Shown piece by piece: positions 6,233 to 11,735 of a stretch of 11,845 bases of DNA (the first letter of the stretch is position 1; every line of letters begins with the position of its first letter). A model generated the notes under the pieces. It worked only from the letters and a program-made list of their open reading frames with translations. It was not told the origin of the DNA and searched no databases. A program made the position numbers and the translations under genes. The stretch comes from TA-21 sp035620895 (GTDB taxonomy: Archaea > Thermoproteota > Nitrososphaeria > Nitrososphaerales > Nitrososphaeraceae), in contig DASPFY010000046.1 in the NCBI GenBank assembly GCA_035620895.1, positions 1 through 11,845 of the forward strand, in the 5' to 3' direction.

Positions 6233-6390
6233 CGAGGGTAGCAAAGACTATTTGGAAGACGCGTCTAAGTTTAAGCCCTGTAAAGGTTGAACTTAAGTCA
6301 AGGAATTAAAGGTCCAATAGAGAATAGCAGCCCTCGATATCAAGTAGTTGTACAATGAACTTGTACTCTCGAATGAGACAGTCTAGTCTC
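6233..6390 (+). other. Hairpin-rich stretch, possible structured RNA or 3' UTR of DnaJ-Fer
   Basis: Several inverted repeats sit in about 160 bases. CGAGGG (6233-6238) can pair with CCCTCG (6331-6336), with additional G-U and G-C pairs, enclosing about 90 bases. Inside are the palindrome AGACGCGTCT (6257-6266) and an 11-bp hairpin with one G-U pair and one bulge (6266-6277 with 6285-6295, loop of seven). Next come GTACAA / TTGTAC (6350-6366, 5-base loop) and GAGAC / GTCTC (6375-6390, 6-base loop). A TATA-like TTATAA at 6215-6220 would place a transcription start near 6242. No known RNA family is recognised and no C/D box set is present, so this is a candidate only. Confidence 0.3.
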
Positions 6391-6391
6391 T

Positions 6392-6475
6392 ACAGGGTTC
6401 CAAAATTAGAACTCTAGCATTATGAGTTCCACCGAACCCGAATATTTTGATATCCTGATCAGTAACGTAATTATG
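6392..6475 (+). repeat. Cassette border: module B joined to the 3' half of the dispersed repeat (copy 4)
   Basis: Module B (GGTTCCAAAATTAGAA, then CATTATGAGTTCC) also follows both secreted-protein genes (about 7255-7290 and 8508-8540). Here it is joined at 6429 to CCACCGAACCCGAAT and the AT-rich tail of the dispersed repeat. Module B is normally a downstream flank, so its presence upstream of the first cassette suggests an earlier cassette once lay to the left. Confidence 0.7.
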
Positions 6476-6501
6476 TGTTAGTCATTGGTGTATTTAACTG
6501 C

Positions 6502-6616
6502 CAACACTTACAATAATAATGAATTTTCAACATGTTAATAAAAATCAAAAAAACTTATCCATCGATCAATTACTAGGGGATAAGCAATGCGTATATACAG
6601 TACTACAAATTTTTGG
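6502..6616 (+). promoter_or_regulatory. Conserved promoter region of secreted protein 1
   Basis: This is nearly the same as the region before secreted protein 2, including AATGAATTTTCAACAT, TTAATAAAAATC plus an A-run, and GATCAATTACTAGG. The TATA-like CGTATATACAG (6588-6598; CTTATTTACAG in the second copy) is centred about 24 bp before the ATG at 6617. An ATG at 6587 lies in this promoter; in the second copy the equivalent ATG (7879) meets an in-frame TAG, so it is not the start. Confidence 0.7.
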
Positions 6617-7156
6617 ATGATGGACACACAATTAATGAATAAAGGAATAACCATTCTCGCAACTGCTGTATTAGTGACAACGCTGATGATGCTGACGGCT
6701 CCAAGTATCTATGCCGCTTCACCAGATTTAACAATCGACGACGACAATTTTGGAATCGATAACGACGGTAACCCATTTCTTACCGTTAAAGGGACAGCTG
6801 GTGGAACAGTACCTGATGAAACGGGCGATATCTATGCATATGTATTTGACACCGATGATGGGATATATGCGGTAACATCACATACGGGCATAGAAGATAG
6901 TGATGAGGTAGAAGATGATGCGGATTGGCATGCGCATAAAGTACAACTCAATGATGATAGCTGCGTAACAGACCTACAGGAAGATGGTAACGCGGTGCTA
7001 GATGGTAAGACAGTTACAGTAGAAGATACAGATGCAACCGAAGTAAATGGTGTTTTGATTGCCGTTTTGAGTGCTGAAAAGAAAGGCGCTGGAGATGATG
7101 ACACTGGCGAAGATGACACTGCAGTCTGCGTAGTAAAAGTATTTTCCCAATCGTAG
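6617..7156 (+). CDS. Small secreted acidic protein, paralogue 1
   Basis: A signal peptide is clear: a short N terminus with one Lys, the hydrophobic stretch ITILATAVLVTTLMML, and a probable cut after IYA (residue 33). The mature part (about 146 aa) is very acidic. Its central core, residues 71-143, is shared with paralogue 2 (about 68% identical by hand), including AYVFDTDDGIYAVTSH and WHAHKVQLND. Cys116 and Cys171 have counterparts in paralogue 2 (Cys115, Cys159) and may form a disulfide. No TM helix follows, so the protein is released or bound to the S-layer/cell surface. The ATG at 6617 is preferred over 6587 because the latter lies in the conserved promoter and is blocked by a stop in the sister copy. 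No known domain is recognised; function unknown. An Asp/Glu-rich tail (GAGDDDTGEDDT) could bind divalent cations (inference). Confidence 0.85.
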   Translation: MMDTQLMNKGITILATAVLVTTLMMLTAPSIYAASPDLTIDDDNFGIDNDGNPFLTVKGTAGGTVPDETGDIYAYVFDTDDGIYAVTSHTGIEDSDEVEDDADWHAHKVQLNDDSCVTDLQEDGNAVLDGKTVTVEDTDATEVNGVLIAVLSAEKKGAGDDDTGEDDTAVCVVKVFSQS

Positions 7157-7186
7157 CAGTAAGCTGTAATCAACTACCCTATCTTA

Positions 7187-7192
7187 TTTTTT
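7187..7192 (+). terminator. Oligo-T termination signal after secreted protein 1
   Basis: Six T in TATCTTATTTTTTGATTTAG, about 30 bases past the stop. The second cassette has the same context but only four T. Confidence 0.4.
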
Positions 7193-7292
7193 GATTTAGA
7201 TTCAGGTTAAAAAATCGGATGAAATTTGATTCTGAACATAGTCAGCTAACTATAAGGTTCCAAAATTAGAATGTTAACATTATCAGTTCCCC

Positions 7293-7669
7293 CGCATTCG
7301 GACTAACTATAAAGAATATCGGAAGCTTATAACCGGTAGACTTTTGTAGATGTAATAAAGAATAACATTTGAGTTTATGAGCTTATGAATACCAACATTG
7401 ATAACCTAACACCACCTGCATGAAAGACCAACAAAAGGGAGGCTAGCAATAAGTCCTAATCCTATAACCATTCCAAATATACAGATTTTGAATTTAGTTA
7501 TTCCGAACATACCGTTACTTCACTTGTCTTGTATTACAACAATTCTCAGCTATAATTTTGACAAATCATCAGACTTTCATAATAATTATCAATGTCTATG
7601 TTGCTATGAATGATCATAATCCATATGCTGCAGGTAAAAATAACAACGCATTTTTTATGAGATTTAGAA
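7293..7669. other. Intergenic spacer between the two cassettes
   Basis: This stretch of about 377 bases does not match the cassettes. It begins with GCATTCGGACTAACTATAAA, where unit 2 has GAACCCGAAT, so the border is altered here. A frame open from about 7501 to 7680 has its only ATG at 7606 (24 codons) and ends in repeat sequence, so it is not supported as a gene. No RNA gene or clear regulatory site was seen. Confidence 0.5.
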
Positions 7670-7765
7670 CAAAAAGCTAAATACCATGTAACAGGACCCG
7701 AATATATGCAGTGTCCGAATCCCACCGAACCCGAATATTTTGATATTGTCATTAGTAACATAATT
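7670..7765 (+). repeat. Dispersed intergenic repeat, copy 5 (full length), left border of cassette 2
   Basis: AAAAAGCTAAATA, ACAGGACCCGAATATATGC and the invariant TGTCCGAATCCCACCGAACC (7712-7731) are followed by CCGAATATTTTGATATTGTC and ATTAGTAACATAATTA. The 3' half is the same sequence that opens cassette 1, so the repeat merges directly into the cassette promoter. Confidence 0.9.
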
Positions 7766-7793
7766 AAGTGTTAATGATTGGTGCGCTTACATG

Positions 7794-7908
7794 CAACACT
7801 TACAAGAATAATGAATTTTCAACATCTTAATAAAAATCAAAAAAAGTTATGGGTTGATCAATTACTAGGCGATAAGTAATGCTTATTTACAGTATTACAA
7901 ATTTTTAG
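7794..7908 (+). promoter_or_regulatory. Conserved promoter region of secreted protein 2
   Basis: Matches the promoter of paralogue 1 with few changes. The TATA-like CTTATTTACAG (7882-7892) is centred about 22-23 bp before the ATG at 7909. A short upstream ATG frame (7879) ends at TAG six bases before the start. Confidence 0.7.
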
Positions 7909-8415
7909 ATGATGAATAGAATGACTAGAGGAATGACCATACTTGCAGGTACCGTAATAGGAACAATACTGATAATGATGACGGCTCCTATCGTATCTGC
8001 TGCCACATCAGCTTTCACAATAGTAAATTTTGGTATTGTCGATAAGAGTCCGTCTATGACTGTCGAAGGAATAGCAGGGAGCGAAATTCCGAACTTCCCT
8101 GACAGCGGAGAGTGGGAGATATTTGCATATGTATTTTACACAGATGATGGGATATATGCCGTAACTTCACATCCTGAAATTGAAGATAGCAATGAAGTAA
8201 AAAATGATTCTGACTGGCACGCACATAAAGTACAACTTAATGACGAGAACTGCATAATAGACAGGAATGAAAAGGGTAAAGCGGTGCTGGATGGTAATAC
8301 TGTTTCGGTAAAACAAACTAAAGCAACTGCAGTTACAAAGGTATTAACTGGCGAATTTGCTGCTGATGTAGGGAAAGATGCGTGCTTAGAAGGGCTGTTT
8401 GACTCCCAGGAATAA
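7909..8415 (+). CDS. Small secreted protein, paralogue 2
   Basis: The signal peptide has Arg4/Arg7, the hydrophobic stretch MTILAGTVIGTILIMM and a probable cut after VSA (residue 31). The mature part is about 137 aa. The core, residues 71-142, parallels paralogue 1 (AYVFYTDDGIYAVTSH and WHAHKVQLND), with Cys115 and Cys159 in matching places. Many acidic residues of paralogue 1 are Lys, Asn or Gln here (for example KNDSDW versus EDDADW, and VKQTKAT versus VEDTDAT), so the net charge differs strongly. The N-terminal part of the mature chain and the C terminus are more divergent, and the acidic tail is absent. Function unknown; it is a divergent duplicate rather than a pseudogene, as the frame is intact. 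Confidence 0.85.
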   Translation: MMNRMTRGMTILAGTVIGTILIMMTAPIVSAATSAFTIVNFGIVDKSPSMTVEGIAGSEIPNFPDSGEWEIFAYVFYTDDGIYAVTSHPEIEDSNEVKNDSDWHAHKVQLNDENCIIDRNEKGKAVLDGNTVSVKQTKATAVTKVLTGEFAADVGKDACLEGLFDSQE

Positions 8416-8500
8416 ACTGTAATCAACTACACTATCTTATTTTGATATAGATTCAGGCTAAAAAATCGAATCAAATATGATTCTCAACAAAGTCGGCTAA

Positions 8501-8580
8501 CTATAAGGGTTCACTAATTGAAGTGATAGCGTTATCAGTTACACCGAACCCGAATCATTGTTATCATTGTTAGTAACATA
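8501..8580 (+). repeat. Cassette border: module B plus 3' half of the dispersed repeat (copy 6)
   Basis: AACTATAAGGGTTC, a diverged module B and GTTATCAGTTACACCGAACC lead into CGAATCATTGTTATCATTGT and TAGTAACATA, the same join seen at 6392-6475. The 5' GCTAAATA and TGTCCGAAT blocks are absent. Confidence 0.7.
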
Positions 8581-8607
8581 CTGAATATTACTGAGCGGAT
8601 ACAGTAT

Positions 8608-9048
8608 TTATTCTTCATATCGTTTAGTAAGTGATTCAATTCTTCCCCTATACTTTTCCTTATAAGCAGCTCTACATTGAATACAGCAAAAAAATCGTTC
8701 AAATTCTGCAAATATAAAAACATGAGCCTCACCTGATATCGGTCCTTCACAGAAATCACATATGAGCTTAATCTTTGTATTCCTGCCAATTCTAGATTTA
8801 TTATCCTCATTATTATCAGAATACGAACTATTGATTCTGTTTAATTCAGTGTTATTTTCAATCTTACTAAAGTCAAAAATTGGCGCAACCGATTTCAGGA
8901 ATCCAATGTTAATCAATCTGGTGAACCTAGCTTTTACTGTTGGTGTCGATATACCTGTTTCCCTTGCAATTTGTCTAAAGGATTTACGCCCATCCTTCTC
9001 TAGGACTCTAATAATAGCTAGGTCCGTGTCGTCCAGCTTCACAGGCAT
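8608..9048 (-). CDS. AsnC/Lrp-type regulator with C-terminal TRASH metal-binding domain
   Basis: Residues 5-53 form the AsnC/Lrp winged helix-turn-helix (LDDTDLAIIRVLEKDGRKSF, RQIARETGISTPTVKARFTR). The usual ligand-binding RAM domain is missing. After a polar linker (about 62-93) comes a TRASH zinc-ribbon-like module: Cys97-x2-Cys100-x20-Cys121-x3-Cys125, with the aromatic core VFIFAEFERFFC. HTH-TRASH proteins such as CopT/CopR of Sulfolobales sense copper or other soft metals and control efflux genes. At 146 aa the size fits that group. It is divergent from an MFS exporter across 82 bp containing inverted repeats, so local control of the exporter is likely (inference). The metal cannot be told from sequence. 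The ATG at 9048 has a TATA-like TAAAATTCAT about 29 bp upstream. Confidence 0.92.
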   Translation of the reverse strand: MPVKLDDTDLAIIRVLEKDGRKSFRQIARETGISTPTVKARFTRLINIGFLKSVAPIFDFSKIENNTELNRINSSYSDNNEDNKSRIGRNTKIKLICDFCEGPISGEAHVFIFAEFERFFCCIQCRAAYKEKYRGRIESLTKRYEE

Positions 9049-9049
9049 G

Positions 9050-9110
9050 TCCTAAATTATAGGAATTGCCTTATGAATTTTACATTTGTAAACTTCCATT
9101 GTTATATTTC
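9050..9110. promoter_or_regulatory. Divergent promoter with two inverted repeats (regulator / MFS exporter)
   Basis: TCCTA-AATTA-TAGGA lies at 9050-9064, directly before the regulator start. TTTACA-TT-TGTAAA lies at 9079-9092, central in the spacer and therefore the best operator candidate for the AsnC-type dimer. The MFS TATA box, TTATATTT (9102-9109), is centred 25 bp before the ATG at 9131 (leaderless). It is part of CATTGTTATATTTC (9097-9110), which also occurs, on the minus strand, at 11758-11771. Confidence 0.65.
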
Positions 9111-9130
9111 TAGCTGATATAAACAACTCT

Positions 9131-10594
9131 ATGAAAAAAATAAGTCATTTACAAACTAATGAAAGTAATACACCTAATCCACACAGATGGAAAGCACTTG
9201 GACTGCTTGCTTTGGCCCAGTTTATCATCATTTTAGACACATCCATAATAGGAGTAGCCCTTCCTACCATCCAAGAGCATTTTGGTTTTTCTCAAAGTGA
9301 TTTGCAATGGATATTTAATGCATACGTGATTGTCTTTGGTGCTTTACTCTTGCTTGGAGGCAGGCTATCCGACATAATAGGGGCTAAGAAAATATTCTTT
9401 ATTGGTTTTATAATACTCACGGTTGCATCTATTGTTGCTGGACTGGCATCTTCGGGTTCTGTTCTAATTGCAGCTAGGGCTTTTCAAGGACTTGGAGCTG
9501 CCTTTATAGCTCCTTCAGCTTTAGCAATTGTTATGACGCTTTTTGGTAACAATAAAATTGAAATGAATAAGGCTATGGGAATATGGGGAGCGGCAGCACC
9601 TGCAGGAGGTACAGCAGGTGTATTCTTGGGCGGAATCATTACGGCATGGATAGACTGGACTTGGGTATTTCTAATCAATGTACCTATTGGTATAGCAGTG
9701 TTGGCTCTTGCTCCCAAATTGTTACCAAAAGGAATAATACAAAAAGGTAAAGTGGATTTCACAGGTGCTGTTACCATGACAAGTGCATTGATACTTTTAG
9801 TATATGCGATAGTTACTGCCAATGACGTAGGTTTGACATCCTCACAAACTATAATAACGCTAAGCGTTGCGGCTGTACTATTTTTTGCCTTCATTTACAT
9901 GCAGAATAGAAAGAAGGAACCGCTATTACCTTTGAACATTTTTCGGACTCCAAACCTACTTGCCTCTAACATTGTCATGGGTCTGTTGGGTGCAGCCTGG
10001 ATTCCAATGTGGTTCTTCTTGAATCTGTATTTGCAGCTAATATTGGGATACGGTGCTTTTGAAAGCGGACTTGCATTACTACCTATGACAGTGGCCATCA
10101 TGTTCTTGATGATAATGATAACTCCAAAAATGATAAATCGATTTGGAATTAGGAAAAATATGATAGTTGGAATGGTTCTTCTCTCAATTGCAATGCTCTC
10201 TTTCACAATGACTCCACATTCAGGCGCCGATAAAAACATCAACCTGTTAATCTATGTACTACCTGCATCACTTGTAGCAGCAGTAGGAATGTCACTTGCA
10301 TATATCCCTGTGTTGACGGCGGCAGTATCAAATATACAACAAAAGCATGCAGGATTAGGTTCAGGTCTGATAAACACCAGTTATCAAATTGGGTCGGCCC
10401 TCGGCTTAGCTATCATTGTTGCTTGGTCTTCAGGTCAAACAGAAATGTTGATTGACTCTGGTATTTTACAACTACAGGCTTTAAATAGTGGATTCCATTT
10501 GGCTTTCATAGGAGCTGCGATAATATCAGTTGTTGCCACATCTATTATTTTTACCTTTATCAAAAAAAGGACCCATAAGGAAGTATTGAATTGA
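9131..10594 (+). CDS. MFS transporter, DHA2 (EmrB/QacA-like, 14-TM) drug-proton antiporter family
   Basis: The 487-aa, strongly hydrophobic protein has the DHA2 hallmarks. Motif D1 is LDTSIIGVALPTI (residues 35-47, with the conserved Asp36), motif A is GGRLSDIIGAKK (76-87), and the motif B region is ARAFQGLGAA with Arg116. The antiporter motif C region is APAGGTAGVFLGG, followed by WVFLINVPIG. Length and spacing fit 14 helices. Such proteins export toxic organics, dyes or antibiotics from the cytoplasm in exchange for protons; some are linked to metal or other solute export. Its divergent neighbour is a TRASH-domain regulator, which suggests metal- or stress-induced expression. The substrate cannot be predicted. 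The stop overlaps a TTG of the next reading frame, but that gene probably starts further downstream from its own promoter. Confidence 0.95.
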   Translation: MKKISHLQTNESNTPNPHRWKALGLLALAQFIIILDTSIIGVALPTIQEHFGFSQSDLQWIFNAYVIVFGALLLLGGRLSDIIGAKKIFFIGFIILTVASIVAGLASSGSVLIAARAFQGLGAAFIAPSALAIVMTLFGNNKIEMNKAMGIWGAAAPAGGTAGVFLGGIITAWIDWTWVFLINVPIGIAVLALAPKLLPKGIIQKGKVDFTGAVTMTSALILLVYAIVTANDVGLTSSQTIITLSVAAVLFFAFIYMQNRKKEPLLPLNIFRTPNLLASNIVMGLLGAAWIPMWFFLNLYLQLILGYGAFESGLALLPMTVAIMFLMIMITPKMINRFGIRKNMIVGMVLLSIAMLSFTMTPHSGADKNINLLIYVLPASLVAAVGMSLAYIPVLTAAVSNIQQKHAGLGSGLINTSYQIGSALGLAIIVAWSSGQTEMLIDSGILQLQALNSGFHLAFIGAAIISVVATSIIFTFIKKRTHKEVLN

Positions 10595-10668
10595 CACAAA
10601 TTTCTCGATTCAAGCGACCCACTAATGCCTTAGAGGGTACTTCAAGGCACTTACAATTTAGGAAGCTA

Positions 10669-10678
10669 GTTTTAAATG
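10669..10678 (+). promoter_or_regulatory. TATA box of the secreted protein at 10702
   Basis: TTTTAAATGA is centred about 28 bp upstream of the ATG at 10702, inside what would be coding sequence if the TTG at 10591 were used. It supports the ATG start. Confidence 0.5.
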
Positions 10679-10701
10679 ACCTATTACCATTTTACTTTCA
10701 A

Positions 10702-11292
10702 ATGGCAGGTAGAAGCAGCTTGGCTATCCTAATTATTTTCTCAACATTCTCCTTTCTTTTATTAGGATTTTCAAATTCAGTTTCTGCACAGAATATGACT
10801 AATATGACCAATCAAATGAACAATAATTCAACAACGCAAGAGCAACATGCGGAACACGTTCTAGATAATCTCGTTACTTCAGAGCATATCCCTCTAAAAG
10901 GACAATTGTATAATGGAGATTATATATTGTTAATGGACCTTACTCCTTTTGCGACTAGCGTACAAGGGCACAGTCATATCGCAATGAAGGTTCCTTGCAA
11001 TGAAGATGGCAGTCCAAAAGTAACAATAGTAACGGGAGTTGCTCCTAAGCTAAATCCATTAGATATTGGTAGAGCTATTAGCAATGGTTCGCTCAATGGA
11101 AAGTATCTAGATTTATCTGCAGAAGGTAAGTCATGTTTGTATCACGCAGAATTACCTAATGGGACAACTGATATTGTATTAGTTAATACCTCAAATAGGA
11201 CGTTGAGCTTTGATGAAGGCGCTTATTATTCTGTTACCATAACAGTTCACGGAACAGCGATTCAACACTTGGCAGCGGACGAGAGCGGATAA
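10702..11292 (+). CDS. Secreted, sequon-rich extracytoplasmic protein of unknown function
   Basis: From the ATG at 10702 the protein starts with a textbook signal peptide: MAGR, a hydrophobic core ILIIFSTFSFLLLGF, and a cut near VSAQ (residues 28-30). The mature N terminus is Asn/Gln/Thr-rich (NMTNMTNQMNNNSTT). It holds several N-x-S/T sequons, with more at NGS, NGT, NTS and NRT, consistent with N-glycosylation on the outer surface. The rest is a predicted beta-rich domain with HIPLKGQLYNGDYILLMDL, QGHSHIAMKVPC (Cys99) and GKSCLYHAEL (Cys145); the two Cys could pair, and the His residues near them could bind metal (speculative). A TTG at 10591 would add 37 residues ahead of the signal peptide and overlap the MFS stop; I consider that start unlikely. 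Position behind the exporter hints at a shared stress role. Confidence 0.8.
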   Translation: MAGRSSLAILIIFSTFSFLLLGFSNSVSAQNMTNMTNQMNNNSTTQEQHAEHVLDNLVTSEHIPLKGQLYNGDYILLMDLTPFATSVQGHSHIAMKVPCNEDGSPKVTIVTGVAPKLNPLDIGRAISNGSLNGKYLDLSAEGKSCLYHAELPNGTTDIVLVNTSNRTLSFDEGAYYSVTITVHGTAIQHLAADESG

Positions 11293-11342
11293 ATATACTA
11301 TCAAGGTATTAAAGCTATACAAATTCTTAACGGTTGAAAAGG

Positions 11343-11735
11343 TTAGGTTTCTTGTGACCTACGGCTCAGTCCCATTACACCACCTATCAGTCCTAGAATA
11401 CCGCCTAGCCCAAATCCACCTATGCTGAAAAAGCTCACAAGAGACCCTATGACTATCAAGAGTCCCCATAACTTGTTTCCTGGTTCTTTGTACATTTTAT
11501 AAGACGCAAACATAACCAATCCTCCTGCCAAAATGGATATACTTGCCACAACCGCAGTCAACCATCGGGGATAGGTGAACATGTACATGTGCCATTGTCC
11601 CCCCATCATTACCGTTGTACCATACCAACTTAACATCGCAAACAGCATAAGACCTCCCGAAATAATAAAAATACCCCCAAGCATAGAAAGTATTACAGAA
11701 ATTGGAGCGCTGCTACTTTGGGTCTCCATCTTCAC
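11343..11735 (-). CDS. Small four-helix membrane protein, DUF4064-like
   Basis: The 130-aa protein has four hydrophobic segments: about 11-36, 58-80, 87-104 and 105-124. It ends with a Gly-rich helix GGFGLGGILGLIGGVMGL and a short SRRSQET tail. The Gly-rich last helix with a 'GGILGLIGG' pattern is typical of DUF4064 and similar small membrane families of unknown function. The loop after TM1 has WYGTTVMMGGQWHMYMF, with several Met and a His, which might suit soft-metal binding (inference only). The start is GTG at 11735 or ATG at 11729; the TATA-like TTATATTT lies about 26 bp from the GTG. It is convergent with the secreted protein, 50 bases away, and has the same 14-bp promoter element as the MFS gene. 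Confidence 0.8.
   Translation of the reverse strand: MKMETQSSSAPISVILSMLGGIFIISGGLMLFAMLSWYGTTVMMGGQWHMYMFTYPRWLTAVVASISILAGGLVMFASYKMYKEPGNKLWGLLIVIGSLVSFFSIGGFGLGGILGLIGGVMGLSRRSQET

Larger units (their letters stand above)
6429..7292 (+). repeat. Duplicated gene cassette, unit 1
   Basis: The unit comprises the repeat border, a promoter region of about 120 bp, a secreted-protein gene and a 3' flank of about 130 bp, all matching unit 2 (7724-8545) in order and direction. Hand alignment gives 13 differences over 121 bases for 6502-6622 versus 7794-7914 (about 89% identity) and 50 over 219 bases for the coding core (about 77%). The 3' flank (7164-7292) also aligns well with 8417-8545. Confidence 0.85.
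7724..8545 (+). repeat. Duplicated gene cassette, unit 2
   Basis: Direct-orientation partner of 6429-7292, about 1.3 kb downstream, with the same layout of repeat border, promoter, secreted-protein gene and 3' flank. It is bordered on both sides by CACCGAACCCGAAT, which fits duplication by recombination between repeat copies (inference). Confidence 0.85.

Noticed and set aside
7606..7680. 24-codon plus-strand ORF (MNDHNPYAAG...) in the cassette spacer
   Set aside because: It is very short, its stop lies in the repeat, there is no clear TATA box at the right distance and no homologue is known.
7546..7761. Minus-strand 71-codon frame starting inside repeat copy 5
   Set aside because: It begins in the dispersed repeat, has no promoter geometry and has an unconvincing composition.
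385..8580. Repeats as a CRISPR array
   Set aside because: Copies are kilobases apart with genes between them, of unequal length, and without regular spacers or cas genes.
8762..9055. Plus-strand frame of 97 codons antisense to the AsnC-TRASH gene
   Set aside because: The minus-strand gene has unmistakable HTH and CxxC/CxxxC motifs; this is its shadow.
9484..10242. Minus-strand frames of 136 and 115 codons inside the MFS gene
   Set aside because: They are complements of hydrophobic transporter codons; the MFS frame carries all family motifs.
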